DNA of 64,000 nt, taken from assembly GCF_004123675.1 (NCBI RefSeq), contig NZ_CP035417.1, positions 1 through 64,000 of the forward strand. Direction: 5' to 3'. The notes beneath the pieces are model-generated. The model ran no database searches, was not told where the DNA came from, and was given only the letters and a program-made list of their open reading frames with translations. The stretch is from Leisingera sp. NJS204 (GTDB taxonomy: Bacteria; Pseudomonadota; Alphaproteobacteria; Rhodobacterales; Rhodobacteraceae). A program made the position numbers and the translations under genes. This document shows, piece by piece, positions 1-9,726 of this stretch (its first letter is position 1; every line of letters starts with the position of its first letter).

Positions 1-1413
1 ATGACAGAAGAAAAATGGGGACAGCTCAGAAACCGGCTGTTGAAGACAGTCGGCCAGAACAATTTCACAACCTGGATTGAGCCATTGGAGTTTGACACCG
101 TGGACGGCGGCGTTGCTGTCTTCAAAGTGCCGACGAATTTCATGGGGAACTATGTCAGCCAGAACTTTGCGGATCTGATTCTGCATGAGCTGGCCATGTC
201 CGGTGAGCCGGTCCAGCGCCTGGCCTTCCGGGTTGCTGCCAACAGCCCGGCACGTCCGGCAGACACCGCCGTAGCGGCTGATGTCTATGGCGGCGCACAG
301 GGCGACGTGGCGGTGATGACAGCACCCGCTGCTGTGCCGGCATCGGCGGGTGGCAAGGACACGCTTGAAGCGCTGCAGGCGGCTCCGCTGGATCCGCGCT
401 TTACCTTCGACAGCTTTGTCGTGGGCAAGCCGAACGAACTGGCTCATGCTGCCGCGCGCCGCGTTGGCGAAGGCGGCCCGGTCACCTTCAACCCGCTGGT
501 GCTATATGGCGGCGTTGGTCTGGGTAAGACCCACCTGATGCACGCCATAGCCTGGGAGCTGAAGGAAAAGAACCCGTCGCTCAACGTGCTGTATCTGTCG
601 GCGGAACAGTTCATGTACCGCTTTGTGCAAGCGCTGCGCGAGCGCAAGATGATGGACTTCAAGCACCTGTTCCGCTCCGTCGATGTGCTGATGGTGGATG
701 ACGTTCAGTTCATCGCCGGCAAAGATTCCACCCAGGAGGAATTCTTCCACACCTTCAACGCGCTGGTGGATCAGAATAAGCAGATCATCATCTCGGCCGA
801 CCGCGCCCCCGGCGAGATCAAGGATCTGGAGGACCGGGTGAAATCCCGCCTGCAGTGCGGCTTGGTGGTGGATTTGCACCCGACCGACTATGAGCTGCGC
901 CTGGGCATCTTGCAGACCAAGGTGGAGCAGCAGCGCAAAACTTATCCGGACCTGTGCATCGCCGCTGGCGTGCTGGAATTCCTGGCACACCGCATCTCGA
1001 CCAATGTGCGGGTGCTCGAAGGCGCTCTCACCCGCCTGTTTGCCTTTGCCTCGCTGGTAGGCCGCGAGATCGACATGGACCTGACCCAGGATTGCCTGGC
1101 CGACGTGCTGCGGGCCTCCGAGCGAAAGATCACTGTCGAGGAGATCCAGCGCAAGGTGTCCGAGTACTACAATATCCGCATGTCCGACATCATCGGCCCC
1201 AAGCGACTGCGTTCTTACGCCCGCCCGCGTCAGGTGGCGATGTACCTGTGCAAGCAGCTGACCAGCCGCAGCTTGCCGGAAATCGGCCGCCGTTTTGGCG
1301 GGCGCGACCACACCACAGTCATGCATGGTGTGAAGCGCATCGAGGAGCTGAAAACCACTGACGGCCAGATCGCCGAAGACGTGGAGATGCTGCGCCGGTC
1401 GCTTGAAGCCTGA
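1..1413 (+). CDS. dnaA: Chromosomal replication initiator protein DnaA
   Basis: Replication initiator that binds DnaA boxes at oriC and opens the duplex in its ATP form. The 470-residue protein has the full family layout: an N-terminal helicase-loading/oligomerisation domain (about residues 1-80, starting MTEEKWGQLRNRL), a variable Ala/Pro-rich linker (about 80-125), an AAA+ domain with Walker A GGVGLGKTHL near residue 170 and Walker B VLMVDDVQF near 230, and a C-terminal DNA-binding domain with the signature RDHTTVMHG near residue 435. The ATG is base 1 of the window, so promoter and ribosome binding site cannot be seen. The next gene is rarD, not dnaN. A strong terminator follows at 1455, so it is probably transcribed alone. 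Confidence 0.98.
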   Translation: MTEEKWGQLRNRLLKTVGQNNFTTWIEPLEFDTVDGGVAVFKVPTNFMGNYVSQNFADLILHELAMSGEPVQRLAFRVAANSPARPADTAVAADVYGGAQGDVAVMTAPAAVPASAGGKDTLEALQAAPLDPRFTFDSFVVGKPNELAHAAARRVGEGGPVTFNPLVLYGGVGLGKTHLMHAIAWELKEKNPSLNVLYLSAEQFMYRFVQALRERKMMDFKHLFRSVDVLMVDDVQFIAGKDSTQEEFFHTFNALVDQNKQIIISADRAPGEIKDLEDRVKSRLQCGLVVDLHPTDYELRLGILQTKVEQQRKTYPDLCIAAGVLEFLAHRISTNVRVLEGALTRLFAFASLVGREIDMDLTQDCLADVLRASERKITVEEIQRKVSEYYNIRMSDIIGPKRLRSYARPRQVAMYLCKQLTSRSLPEIGRRFGGRDHTTVMHGVKRIEELKTTDGQIAEDVEMLRRSLEA

Positions 1414-1454
1414 CGGGCGGTTTTAGCCCAAACTGCTTGCCCCGATTTGCACTG

Positions 1455-1482
1455 CGGCCCCGGTTTCCGGGGCCGTTTTGTT
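1455..1482 (+). terminator. Rho-independent terminator after dnaA
   Basis: A perfect 9-bp stem CGGCCCCGG / CCGGGGCCG with a TTT loop is followed directly by TTTTGTT. It lies 41 bases after the dnaA stop codon and ends the dnaA transcript before rarD. Confidence 0.85.
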
Positions 1483-1607
1483 GCGTAATGAGTCCGGAAC
1501 GGCATGCCGGCGGACCCATAAAGGCAGCGAATACCCGTTTTCGCGGAAAACAAAGTTTCAGCCCGGTCAAAACCAGCCATAACAGTGTCCTGGACAGGAA
1601 CTTCCGC

Positions 1608-2510
1608 ATGACACAGCCGGCCTTCGAAAACACAGACACGCCCCGCGGGTTGGCTTTTGCCATTGCGGCCTACCTGATGTGGGGATTTTTGCCGCTTTAC
1701 ATGAAAGCGCTGTCGCACATTCCCGCAGCTGAAGTTGTTACCCACCGGGTAATCTGGTCAGTGCCTGTCGCTGGGGCGCTTCTGCTCATTCTGCGGCGGA
1801 CACGGGATCTGCAGGCGGCGCTGAAAAATCCCCGGATGCTGGGCATGGCCTGTATCACTGCGGCGCTGATTTCGGTGAATTGGGGGATCTATGTCTGGTC
1901 GATTGCCTCTGGCCGGGCGTTGGACGCGGCTTTGGGCTACTATATCAATCCGTTATTCAGCATTGCCCTGGGCGCCTTCCTGCTGCGTGAGCCGCTCACC
2001 AAGGCCCAAATGGCCGCTGTTGCTTTGGCCGCTGCTGCAGTGGTGGTTCTGACGGTCGAAGCCGGCAGCGTGCCTTGGGTCTCAATTGGGCTGACGCTGA
2101 CTTGGGGGTTTTATGCGTTTTTCAAAAAATCGCTGCCGATCGGCCCCAATCAGGGTTTTCTGCTGGAGGTACTGATCCTGCTGTTCCCGGCGCTGGGCTA
2201 TTTTGCCTATCTTGCTGCGACCGGCAGCAGCAGCTTTGGCGGCTCTTTCAGCGACACCTTGCTGCTTCTTGGGTGCGGTGTTGTCACCGCGGTGCCGTTG
2301 ATCATCTATGCCAACGGGGCCAAGCTGGTGCGGCTGTCGACCATGGGAATCCTGCAATACATCGCACCGACTATGATCATGCTGGCTGCGGTACTGCTGT
2401 TTGGCGAGGAATTCGGACGTGCCAGGATGATCGCCTTCCCGATGATCTGGGCCGCTTTGGTTATCTACTCGATTCCGATGGTGCGGCAGATGCGCAAACG
2501 TCCGGGTTAA
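1608..2510 (+). CDS. rarD: RarD/EamA-family multidrug or metabolite transporter
   Basis: Integral inner-membrane protein of the drug/metabolite transporter superfamily, RarD branch (300 residues). It has the family's typical run of about ten hydrophobic helices with EamA halves; recognisable pieces are GLAFAIAAYLMWGFLPLYMKAL near the N-terminus (characteristic of RarD) and a C-terminal IWAALVIYS helix. The substrate of RarD proteins is not established. The ATG at 1608 is preferred over the longer in-frame extension from 1437 because an AGGAAC Shine-Dalgarno lies about 7 bases upstream and the extension has no family similarity and overlaps the dnaA terminator. It stands between the dnaA terminator and a convergent minus-strand gene. 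Confidence 0.9.
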   Translation: MTQPAFENTDTPRGLAFAIAAYLMWGFLPLYMKALSHIPAAEVVTHRVIWSVPVAGALLLILRRTRDLQAALKNPRMLGMACITAALISVNWGIYVWSIASGRALDAALGYYINPLFSIALGAFLLREPLTKAQMAAVALAAAAVVVLTVEAGSVPWVSIGLTLTWGFYAFFKKSLPIGPNQGFLLEVLILLFPALGYFAYLAATGSSSFGGSFSDTLLLLGCGVVTAVPLIIYANGAKLVRLSTMGILQYIAPTMIMLAAVLLFGEEFGRARMIAFPMIWAALVIYSIPMVRQMRKRPG

Positions 2511-2515
2511 GAGGG

Positions 2516-3265
2516 CTATTCGCCGGCCGGGGCGTCCTCGACCACGCCCACAACAGGCCCCATCATGAATCCCGCATCGCTGCGGCCCAGCTCAGGCGCA
2601 TGCAGGCGCGAGATGTTGCCGTCGAAATACAGCGCGTTTGGCAGTTTCAGGTAATCCCGGAACAGGCTGCCGAACTGGTGAAACGTCACCGCATTGCGCG
2701 AGATGGCAAAGACGACGCGATGGCCATCGGCTGAGGTGCCGACCCCGTTCCTCACATAATAACTGTCCGAATCGGGCAGGAACCGCGGATGCAGTTCTCC
2801 ATCGATCACCAGCATCGGCCCGGATTGGGTGGCATAGGCGCAGGCGGGGGCGGCTTTGCCGAAAGCAAAGGTTTCGAAAACATCAGCCCGGCCTTCGCGG
2901 ATGCAGAAGACGCCATTGGGAAGCAGGCCGAAGTTGCCAGGGCCTGCATTGGTGACCAGCCGCATTTCTTCGGCGCCGTCTTCAACATAGAGACCCACGG
3001 GCGAGCGGTCGCTGTGATACATCCCGGCATTGGTGGCAAATACCAGCGCTTTGCCGTCTTCCGCCAACGCCGTGTCGAGCGTGGAGAAATGCCCGTAGAC
3101 TTGCCCCTCGCCATCGCGCAGGAACAGCCGCAGCTGCTCCCGTGATGCATCCACCTCGCAGATCGAATACCGGTTGCCCTCGTAGGCCGCATCGCTGCAT
3201 TCCACCGCGCCTGCGGCCGGGGCGGCCCAGAGCGCGGCCAGCAGCAAAGCGGCCTTGCGGATCAC
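2516..3265 (-). CDS. Phosphodiester glycosidase (DUF2233/NAGPA-like) family protein, exported
   Basis: A 249-residue protein with an N-terminal signal peptide ([20 protein letters not shown]) followed by a domain I recognise as the DUF2233/phosphodiester glycosidase family (motifs [44 protein letters not shown] near the middle and YFDGNISRL late). Family members are linked to removal of GlcNAc from phosphodiesters or to cell-envelope glycans; the substrate here is unknown. The start codon is GTG and overlaps the rbfA stop (GTGA), so translation is probably coupled to rbfA. It converges tightly on rarD, with 5 bases between the stops. Confidence 0.8.
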   Translation of the reverse strand: MIRKAALLLAALWAAPAAGAVECSDAAYEGNRYSICEVDASREQLRLFLRDGEGQVYGHFSTLDTALAEDGKALVFATNAGMYHSDRSPVGLYVEDGAEEMRLVTNAGPGNFGLLPNGVFCIREGRADVFETFAFGKAAPACAYATQSGPMLVIDGELHPRFLPDSDSYYVRNGVGTSADGHRVVFAISRNAVTFHQFGSLFRDYLKLPNALYFDGNISRLHAPELGRSDAGFMMGPVVGVVEDAPAGE

Positions 3266-3657
3266 TCTTCCGTGTCGCGGCGCACCGCGTCCTGGGACAG
3301 CATCCGGCGGGTCTCGTCCATCTGATCAAAGGTTTCATCCAGCCGGAAGCGCAGATCCGGGGCGAACTTCAGTCCCAGCTTCTTGCCGACCGCGCGGCGC
3401 AGCTCACCCTTGTTCCGGGCGAGGAGCTTTAGCACATCCTCCTGCCCCTTGCCGCCCAAAGGCAGCACAAAGGCAGTGGCGATTTTCAGATCCGGCGAGG
3501 TGCGCACCTCGCCTACGGTGATCGACATGCGGTTCAGGTCCGGGTCATGCACATCTCCGCGCGCCAGCACCTCGGAGAGAGAGCGGCGGATCAGTTCGCC
3601 GACGCGAAGCTGGCGCTGGGAAGGGCCGGGGCCATCTTGGAATTTGTTCTTTGCCAT
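3262..3657 (-). CDS. rbfA: Ribosome-binding factor A
   Basis: Small KH-fold 30S maturation factor that acts on the 5' end helix of 16S rRNA and is important in the cold. The 131-residue protein starts [21 protein letters not shown] and contains the RbfA pattern [31 protein letters not shown] and [14 protein letters not shown]. In many bacteria rbfA sits with nusA-infB-truB-rpsO-pnp; here it is alone with a downstream glycosidase-like gene, and truB, rpsO and pnp are scattered elsewhere in the window. It is divergent from dapB with an 86-base gap that must hold both promoters. Confidence 0.95.
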   Translation of the reverse strand: MAKNKFQDGPGPSQRQLRVGELIRRSLSEVLARGDVHDPDLNRMSITVGEVRTSPDLKIATAFVLPLGGKGQEDVLKLLARNKGELRRAVGKKLGLKFAPDLRFRLDETFDQMDETRRMLSQDAVRRDTEE

Positions 3658-3743
3658 ATTTCCGATCTATGCCGGATTGCGGGCTTTGCCAAGCGCTGCC
3701 CGGCAATGTAGGACAAATCCAGCTTGAACAAGGGAATTGGCCA

Positions 3744-4553
3744 ATGACTCACAAACCAGGGATTGTGATTACCGGCGCATCAGGCCGCATGGGGCAGATG
3801 CTGATCAAGACGGTGCTGGAAAGCGATAGGGCCACGCTGACCGGCGCGGTGGAGCGTGAAGGGCATGCTTGGGTCGGCCGCGATGCGGGCGAAGCAATGG
3901 GCGGCGCTCCCGTTGGTGTCACCGTCACGTCGGATGCGCTGGAGGCTTTTTCCAAAGCGCAAGCGGTGATTGATTTCACATCGCCGGAAGCGACGTTGAA
4001 TTTTTCCAAACTGGCAGCCCAAGCGCGCGCGGTGCATGTGATCGGCACCACCGGCATGACGGATGCGCAGATCGCCCAGCTGGAGCCGGCCTCCCGGCAC
4101 GCAGTGATCGTGCGCGCCGGCAACATGAGCCTTGGTGTGAACCTGCTGGTGCAGCTGACCAAGAAGGTCGCCGCGGCGCTGGACGAGGATTTCGACATCG
4201 AAGTGATCGAGGCGCATCACCGCCACAAGGTCGATGCTCCGTCTGGCACTGCATTGATGCTGGGCGAAGCCGCAGCCGAAGGCCGCGGCGTTCATCTGTC
4301 GGATGTGCGCGATTCCGGACGTGATGGCATCACCGGCGCCCGCAAGCGCGGCGACATTGGATTCGCCGCCATCCGCGGCGGCGACATCGTGGGCGAGCAT
4401 GACGTGCTGTTTGCCGCCGCTGGCGAACGTATCGTGCTGCGCCATATGGCCACCGACCGCGCCATTTTTGCCCGCGGCGCGCTGAAGGCTGCGCTTTGGG
4501 GCCAGGACAAGGGGGCGGGACAGTATGATATGGTGGATGTGCTGGGGCTCTGA
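3744..4553 (+). CDS. dapB: 4-hydroxy-tetrahydrodipicolinate reductase
   Basis: NAD(P)H-dependent reductase of the diaminopimelate/lysine pathway, cytosolic. The 269-residue product opens with the nucleotide-binding GASGRMGQM motif near residue 10 and has the DapB signature [15 protein letters not shown] near residue 155 (catalytic His and Lys) and [11 protein letters not shown] near 210. I use ATG 3744 ([14 protein letters not shown]); the longer in-frame start at 3651 would add 31 residues lying inside the rbfA/dapB intergenic region with no homology. It shows that the organism makes lysine by the DAP route, which bears on the role of the saccharopine enzymes at 35.7-37.9 kb. Confidence 0.96.
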   Translation: MTHKPGIVITGASGRMGQMLIKTVLESDRATLTGAVEREGHAWVGRDAGEAMGGAPVGVTVTSDALEAFSKAQAVIDFTSPEATLNFSKLAAQARAVHVIGTTGMTDAQIAQLEPASRHAVIVRAGNMSLGVNLLVQLTKKVAAALDEDFDIEVIEAHHRHKVDAPSGTALMLGEAAAEGRGVHLSDVRDSGRDGITGARKRGDIGFAAIRGGDIVGEHDVLFAAAGERIVLRHMATDRAIFARGALKAALWGQDKGAGQYDMVDVLGL

Positions 4554-4557
4554 GGTC

Positions 4558-4715
4558 TGAAATGCGGCCCTGGGGGCCGTCCCTCGCCTCTCGGCGGCAA
4601 AGCCGCCTGCTGGCAGCGGGACGTGAGTATTTTTGAAAAGATGAAGGTCATTCACCTTTGGGAAAATACTCTGGGGGTGAGCAGGCAGCGCCTGCGAGGG
4701 GGCAAAGCCCCGGCC
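4558..4715. repeat. Hairpin-rich intergenic element (REP-like) between dapB and the DUF1674 gene
   Basis: The space between two convergent genes is a string of inverted repeats: CGGCCC/GGGGCCG near 4563, GGCGGC AAA GCCGCC near 4600, a larger cruciform with arms GAGTATTTT (4625-4633) and AAAATACTC (4663-4671) enclosing AAGGT/ACCTT, and GGGGC/GCCCC near 4698. Such modular hairpin strings are common as dispersed intergenic repeats in Rhodobacteraceae and may end transcription from both sides. Only one copy of this arrangement is visible here, so the repeat status is inferred. Confidence 0.5.
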
Positions 4716-4720
4716 GCGGC

Positions 4721-4912
4721 TCAAAAATCGACTGCGATGCCTTTTTTTTCCCAATCGCCAAAGCGGGCTGGATCGGGTCCATCGCGTCCGCCCAGCTCCT
4801 TGGGGCGCGGGTCCTGCGCCTCGGCTGCCTTGCGGCGCTCTTCGGCTTCGGCCAATGCGCGCAGGGCGGCGGGAGGCAGGCCATTTGTACCAAGTGGAGT
4901 ATCGTCGCTCAT
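4721..4912 (-). CDS. DUF1674 protein (SDHAF4-like succinate dehydrogenase assembly factor family)
   Basis: A 63-residue protein that starts MSDDTPLGTNGLPPAALRAL and ends with the family hallmark GPDPARFGDWEKKGIAVDF. The C-terminal R-F-G-D-W-E-x-K-G-x-x-x-D-F block is what defines DUF1674 and the mitochondrial SDHAF4 family, which assist flavinylated SdhA. The middle is a charged helix (AEAEERRKAAEA). The short form is chosen because the longer in-frame extension to 5266 runs antisense into rsmB and has no similarity. It is divergent from rsmB with a 77-base gap. Confidence 0.85.
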   Translation of the reverse strand: MSDDTPLGTNGLPPAALRALAEAEERRKAAEAQDPRPKELGGRDGPDPARFGDWEKKGIAVDF

Positions 4913-4989
4913 CGCGGGTTCCTTTATGCTTGGCCCATGATATACGCCCCTGTCCCGCGCAAACAAGCCGCGCCCTGAGGAGTTGCCAG

Positions 4990-6252
4990 ATGTCAGACGC
5001 CAATCACGCCCGCCGCACCGCGGTATACCTGCTGGATCAGGTTCTGGGAGAGGGGCGGCTGCTGGCGGAATGTTATGCCGCAGGTGCACTGGAGAAGCTG
5101 GCGCCGGAAGACCGGGCACGGGCGCAGCGGCTGGCAGCGGAAACCCTGCGCAACCTGGAACGCGCAGACCGGGTGCTGAAGAAACATCTGAAGAAAGCAC
5201 CGCCAATGACCGTGCTGAATGCGTTGCGGCTGGGAGCGGTGGAATTGTGTTCGGGCGGCGCGGCACACGGTGTCGTGAATGCTATGGTGGCCATTATCTC
5301 AAAGCACCGGCGGCATGGGCAGCTCAAGGGGCTGGTCAATGCAGTATTGCGCAAGGTGGCAGAAGACGGACCGGCGGAATGGGCCAAGCTGCGTGTGCCG
5401 CGTCTGCCGAACTGGTTGCGCAAACCATTGGTGCAGGCCTGGGGAGCGGAGGCGATGCTGGGTATGGAGACCGCGCATTTCGCCGGTGCCGCGCTGGATG
5501 TGACAGCTAAACCCAATTCGGACTTGAGCGCTTTGTGCGGGGAAATCTTGCCCACCGGTTCTGTGCGGATCGCCAATGCCGGGCAGGTTTCGGCGCTTTC
5601 TGGATATGAGACCGGCGACTGGTGGATCCAGGATGCTGCCGCCGCGTTGCCCGCCCGCATTCTGAATGTTCGCCCAGGTGAGCATGTGCTGGAACTTTGC
5701 GCGGCGCCGGGCGGTAAAACCATGCAGATGGCAGCCGCGGGTGCCAATGTGACCGCAGTGGATGTCTCCCAAAACCGCATGTCCAGGCTCCAGGAAAACC
5801 TGACCCGCACTGGACTGCAAGCGGAGCTGGTTGTGGGCGATGCATTGGAACAGCAGGGCCAGTTCGATGCCGTGCTGCTGGATGCCCCCTGTTCGGCCAC
5901 CGGCACAATCCGCCGCCACCCGGATCTTCCTCAGGCCAAAGATGGCAGTGACTTTGGCGCCTTGATCGAACTGCAGGCGCAGATGCTGGCCCACGCCTGG
6001 ACCCTGGTGAAACCTGGCGGGCGGCTGATGTTCTGCACTTGCTCCCTGCTGCCGGATGAGGGCGAATGCCAGGTGGAGGAAGCGCTGGACATGTTCCCGG
6101 AGATGTCAGTCGACCGCGAAGGATTGCAGGTGCCCGGCGTGGTTCCGGACTGGATCAGCGAAGAGGGCGGCTTGCGCTTGCGCCCCGACTACTGGCCGGA
6201 ACGCGGTGGCATGGATGGGTTCTATATGGCCCTTTTGCGCAAATCCGCGTGA
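4990..6252 (+). CDS. rsmB: RsmB-family 16S rRNA (cytosine-5) methyltransferase
   Basis: S-adenosylmethionine-dependent RNA m5C methyltransferase (420 residues). The N-terminal 140 residues form a NusB-like RNA-binding domain (ARRTAVYLLDQVLGEGRLL ... NALRLGAVELC), followed by the methyltransferase domain with motif I LELCAAPGGKTMQMA near residue 235, motif IV DAPCSATGTIRRHPDLP near 298 and the catalytic-Cys motif FCTCSLLPDEGE near 350. ATG 4990 (MSDANHARRTAV) is chosen over an upstream in-frame start at 4855 because family similarity begins here and the upstream part is antisense to the DUF1674 gene. It is followed by the heparinase-like gene and purH, an order I associate with Rhodobacteraceae. 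Confidence 0.93.
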   Translation: MSDANHARRTAVYLLDQVLGEGRLLAECYAAGALEKLAPEDRARAQRLAAETLRNLERADRVLKKHLKKAPPMTVLNALRLGAVELCSGGAAHGVVNAMVAIISKHRRHGQLKGLVNAVLRKVAEDGPAEWAKLRVPRLPNWLRKPLVQAWGAEAMLGMETAHFAGAALDVTAKPNSDLSALCGEILPTGSVRIANAGQVSALSGYETGDWWIQDAAAALPARILNVRPGEHVLELCAAPGGKTMQMAAAGANVTAVDVSQNRMSRLQENLTRTGLQAELVVGDALEQQGQFDAVLLDAPCSATGTIRRHPDLPQAKDGSDFGALIELQAQMLAHAWTLVKPGGRLMFCTCSLLPDEGECQVEEALDMFPEMSVDREGLQVPGVVPDWISEEGGLRLRPDYWPERGGMDGFYMALLRKSA

Positions 6253-6352
6253 CCCTGGTGCGTCCCCGGTTTTCGCCGGTGACTTGAACCGCCCCTCGCG
6301 TTATGCTCGCGCCAAAACGCCCTGGCAAAATCCGGCGTGAGGCAAAAAGAGC

Positions 6353-8095
6353 ATGTCCACTTTTGACAGAATGGCCGGCCGCGGCACCCGGCTGCTGAAC
6401 AGCTATTACGCTTGGCGGGCGCGCAGCCAGCCGGCTGCTACCGGCTTTGTCTCGCAGCCCGAGCCGCGCACCATCGGCAGCTTTGCCCGTGGCCGTCAGC
6501 TGGTGGCTGGCAACCTGCTGTTTGCTGGGTATCTGGTCGAATCGCCTGACACCGGATTGTGGGAGGTTGCCGCCCCGGATGCAGCTTTCGATGCGGAGCG
6601 GCACGGTTTTTCCTGGCTCGATGACCTGGCGGCGGTCGGGGATTTCAAGGCCCGCGCCAAAGCGCAGAAATGGGTCTGGGGCTGGATCCAGCAGCACGGA
6701 CGCAGCGGCGGGCTGGCCTGGCTGCCCGATCTGACCGGGCGGCGGGTGATCCGCTGGATCAACCACGCGCTGTTCCTGCTGAGCGGCAAGGAAAAGGACG
6801 AGACCGAAGCCTTTTATCATTCGCTGTCGCAACAGACCTGGTTCCTGGCACAGCGCTGGCAGGGGGCTGCGCCGGGTTTGCCCCGGTTCGAGGCATTATG
6901 CGGCTTGATCTATGCGGGTCTTGCCCTGCAGGGACGCGAAGAGCTGGCCGACCCGGCGGTCCGCGCGCTGGCGGCAGAATGCGAGGCGCAGATTGATGAC
7001 CAGGGCGGGTTGCCGACCCGCAACCCAGAAGAGCTGTTGGAGGTTTTCACCCTGCTGACCTGGGCCGCGGCTGCCCTGCATGAAGCCGGGCGCACAGTGC
7101 CGCCTGCGCATATCAATGCGATTGAGCGGATCGCCCCCACTTTGCGCACCTTGCGCCACAGTGATGGCGGGCTGGCACGGTTCCATGGCGGCGGCCGTGG
7201 ATTGAAGGGGCGGCTGGACCATGCCCTTGCGGCCAGTCATGTGGCTGATCGCCATGCGGATGGGCTGGCAATGGGGTTTGCCCGGCTGTCTGCGCGGCGG
7301 ACATCGGTACTTGTCGATGCCTCGGCGCCGCCCAAGGGCAAGGCGTCAAACTATGGTCATGCCTCGACCCTGGCGTTTGAGCTGACATCAGGGCGGCGGC
7401 CTCTGATTGTGAATTGCGGATCGGGTGAAACTTTTGGCGTCGAATGGCGCCGGGCCGGGCGCGCCACGCCCTCGCATTCCACGCTGTGCATCGAGGGGCA
7501 CTCCAGCGCCCGGCTGGCCGCGCCGCACAAGACCACTGGCCATGAGGAATTGATCGAAGCCCCTGATGAGGTGCCGCTGGAGGTCAGCGACCTGGCGGAT
7601 GGCTGCCGTTTTCAGGGCGGGCACAATGGCTATTCTTCTCATTTCGGGCTGACCCATGCTCGGACCCTGGATTTGTCGTTTGACGGGCGGGCGCTGAGCG
7701 GCGAAGACATGCTGGTGGCGCTGGACGATGCTGCCAAGCGCCAGTTCACCAAGGTGCGGGATACCAGCGCTGAAGGCGGCGTCGGCTTTGACCTCCGCCT
7801 GCATTTGCACCCTGAGGTGGACGCGGCCCTTGACTTGGGCGGCGCCGCGGTATCCATGGCGCTCAAGAGCGGGGAAATCTGGGTGTTCCGCCATGACGGA
7901 ACCTGCCGGCTGCGGCTGGAGCCGAGTGTTTTCCTGGAAAAGACCCGCTTAAAGCCGCGTGCGGCAAAGCAGATCGTTTTATCCGGACGCGCGATGGAGT
8001 ATGCGACGCGTATCCGGTGGACGCTCAGCAAAGCGCAGGAGACTGCCATTGCCGTGCGAGACCTGAACCGGGACGAACCCGAGACGTTTGACTGA
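6353..8095 (+). CDS. Heparinase II/III-like family protein, apparently cytosolic
   Basis: A 580-residue protein of the heparinase II/III-like family: an alpha/alpha toroid N-terminal half (for example RWINHALFLLSGKEKDETEAFYHSLSQQ near 145-170) and a beta-sandwich C-terminal half with GKASNYGHASTLAFELTSGRRPLIVNCGSG near 330-360 and FGVEWRRAGRATPSHSTL near 365. Characterised relatives are polysaccharide lyases, but no signal peptide is visible (MSTFDRMAGRGTRLLNSYYA), so a cytosolic or otherwise localised role must be assumed and the substrate is unknown. It lies 100 bases after rsmB and 24 before purH, probably in one transcription unit with purH. Confidence 0.85.
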   Translation: MSTFDRMAGRGTRLLNSYYAWRARSQPAATGFVSQPEPRTIGSFARGRQLVAGNLLFAGYLVESPDTGLWEVAAPDAAFDAERHGFSWLDDLAAVGDFKARAKAQKWVWGWIQQHGRSGGLAWLPDLTGRRVIRWINHALFLLSGKEKDETEAFYHSLSQQTWFLAQRWQGAAPGLPRFEALCGLIYAGLALQGREELADPAVRALAAECEAQIDDQGGLPTRNPEELLEVFTLLTWAAAALHEAGRTVPPAHINAIERIAPTLRTLRHSDGGLARFHGGGRGLKGRLDHALAASHVADRHADGLAMGFARLSARRTSVLVDASAPPKGKASNYGHASTLAFELTSGRRPLIVNCGSGETFGVEWRRAGRATPSHSTLCIEGHSSARLAAPHKTTGHEELIEAPDEVPLEVSDLADGCRFQGGHNGYSSHFGLTHARTLDLSFDGRALSGEDMLVALDDAAKRQFTKVRDTSAEGGVGFDLRLHLHPEVDAALDLGGAAVSMALKSGEIWVFRHDGTCRLRLEPSVFLEKTRLKPRAAKQIVLSGRAMEYATRIRWTLSKAQETAIAVRDLNRDEPETFD

Positions 8096-8119
8096 GCCTT
8101 TGAAAAGGACCGCCCTGCC

Positions 8120-9709
8120 ATGACCGACCTTCACCCCGTACGCCGTGCGCTGCTTTCCGTATCCGACAAGACCGGCCTGATCGAGCTGGGCAAGGCGCTG
8201 TCTGCGCGCGGTGTTGAGCTGCTGTCCACCGGCGGCTCTGCCAAGGCGCTGCGTGAAGCCGGCCTAACGGTCAAGGATGTCTCGGAAGTGACCGGTTTTC
8301 CGGAAATGATGGACGGACGCGTAAAGACCCTGCATCCGATGGTGCATGGCGGCCTGCTGGCGCTGCGCGACAATGATACTCATGTTGCTGCAATGAACGA
8401 ACATGGCATCGGTGCCATCGACCTGCTGGTGGTGAACCTCTACCCGTTTGAAGCGGCCCTGGCGCGCGGTGCCGGTTATGACGAGATGATCGAAAACATC
8501 GACATCGGCGGCCCGGCGATGATCCGTGCGGCCTCCAAGAACCACCTGTTCGTGAACGTGGTGACCGATGTGCAGGACTATGAGGCGCTGCTGGCAGAGC
8601 TGGACCGGAACGACGGTCAGACGTCTTATGCTTTCCGCCAGCGCCTGTCGCAGACCGCCTATGCCCGTACCGCGGCCTATGATGCTGCCGTGTCGAATTG
8701 GATGGCAACCGCGATTGAAGAGAAAACCCCGCGCCGCCGTGCCTTTGCGGGCGAGCTGAAGCAAACCTTGCGTTATGGCGAAAACAGCCACCAGGAGGCG
8801 GCTTTTTATACCGATGGCAGCAACCGCCCCGGTGTGGCCACCGCGGTGCAGCTGCAGGGCAAAGAACTGAGCTATAATAACATCAACGACACCGACGCGG
8901 CCTATGAGCTGGTGGCGGAATTCGATCCTGCCGACAGCGCCGCTGTCGCGATCATCAAACACGCCAACCCCTGCGGCGTGGCCAAGGGCGCGACCCTGGC
9001 CGAGGCCTATCAGAAGGCGTTTGACTGCGACCGCACCTCCGCATTTGGCGGCATTGTCGCGCTGAACCAGCCGCTGGACGCCGAAACCGCCGCCAAGATC
9101 ACCGAGATTTTCACCGAAGTAGTTATCGCGCCCGGTGCTTCGGAGGAGGCTAAGGCGGTCTTCGCGGCCAAAAAGAACCTGCGCCTGCTGCTGACGGATG
9201 GTCTGCCCGAGCCGCGCAAAGCCATCACCGCCTACAAACAGGTGGCCGGAGGTATGCTGGTACAGGACAAGGACGTGGGCTACGTCGGCATGGAGGACTT
9301 GAAGGTGGTGACCGAAAAGGCTCCGTCTGATGCCCAGATGCAGGACATGCTGTTTGCCTGGAAAGTCGCCAAACACGTCAAATCCAACGCCATCGTCTAT
9401 GTGAAGGACAGCGCCACCGTTGGCGTCGGCGCCGGCCAGATGAGCCGCTTGGACAGCGCCAATGTGGCTGCGGCCAAGGCCGGCCGCATGGCCGTCGAAC
9501 TGGGTCTGGAAGAAAGCCTCGCCAAGGGCTGCGCAGTCGCTTCGGATGCGTTTTTCCCCTTTGCGGACGGGTTGCTGGAAGCTGCAGCTGCTGGCGGCGC
9601 CTGCGTCATTCAGCCGGGCGGCTCGATGCGTGACGACGAGGTGATCAAGGCTGCCAACGAGGCGGGCCTGGCCATGGTCTTCACCGGCATGCGCCACTTC
9701 CGCCACTAA
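8120..9709 (+). CDS. purH: Bifunctional AICAR formyltransferase / IMP cyclohydrolase
   Basis: Performs the last two steps of de novo IMP synthesis. The 529-residue length is typical. The N-terminal IMP cyclohydrolase (MGS-like) domain shows [25 protein letters not shown] and [15 protein letters not shown]; the C-terminal transformylase domain shows [43 protein letters not shown] and the end motif [14 protein letters not shown]. An AAAAGGA ribosome binding site precedes ATG 8120. lspA follows after 17 bases, so the two are probably co-transcribed. Confidence 0.97.
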   Translation: MTDLHPVRRALLSVSDKTGLIELGKALSARGVELLSTGGSAKALREAGLTVKDVSEVTGFPEMMDGRVKTLHPMVHGGLLALRDNDTHVAAMNEHGIGAIDLLVVNLYPFEAALARGAGYDEMIENIDIGGPAMIRAASKNHLFVNVVTDVQDYEALLAELDRNDGQTSYAFRQRLSQTAYARTAAYDAAVSNWMATAIEEKTPRRRAFAGELKQTLRYGENSHQEAAFYTDGSNRPGVATAVQLQGKELSYNNINDTDAAYELVAEFDPADSAAVAIIKHANPCGVAKGATLAEAYQKAFDCDRTSAFGGIVALNQPLDAETAAKITEIFTEVVIAPGASEEAKAVFAAKKNLRLLLTDGLPEPRKAITAYKQVAGGMLVQDKDVGYVGMEDLKVVTEKAPSDAQMQDMLFAWKVAKHVKSNAIVYVKDSATVGVGAGQMSRLDSANVAAAKAGRMAVELGLEESLAKGCAVASDAFFPFADGLLEAAAAGGACVIQPGGSMRDDEVIKAANEAGLAMVFTGMRHFRH

Positions 9710-9726
9710 GCAGGCAGAGCTAAGAC

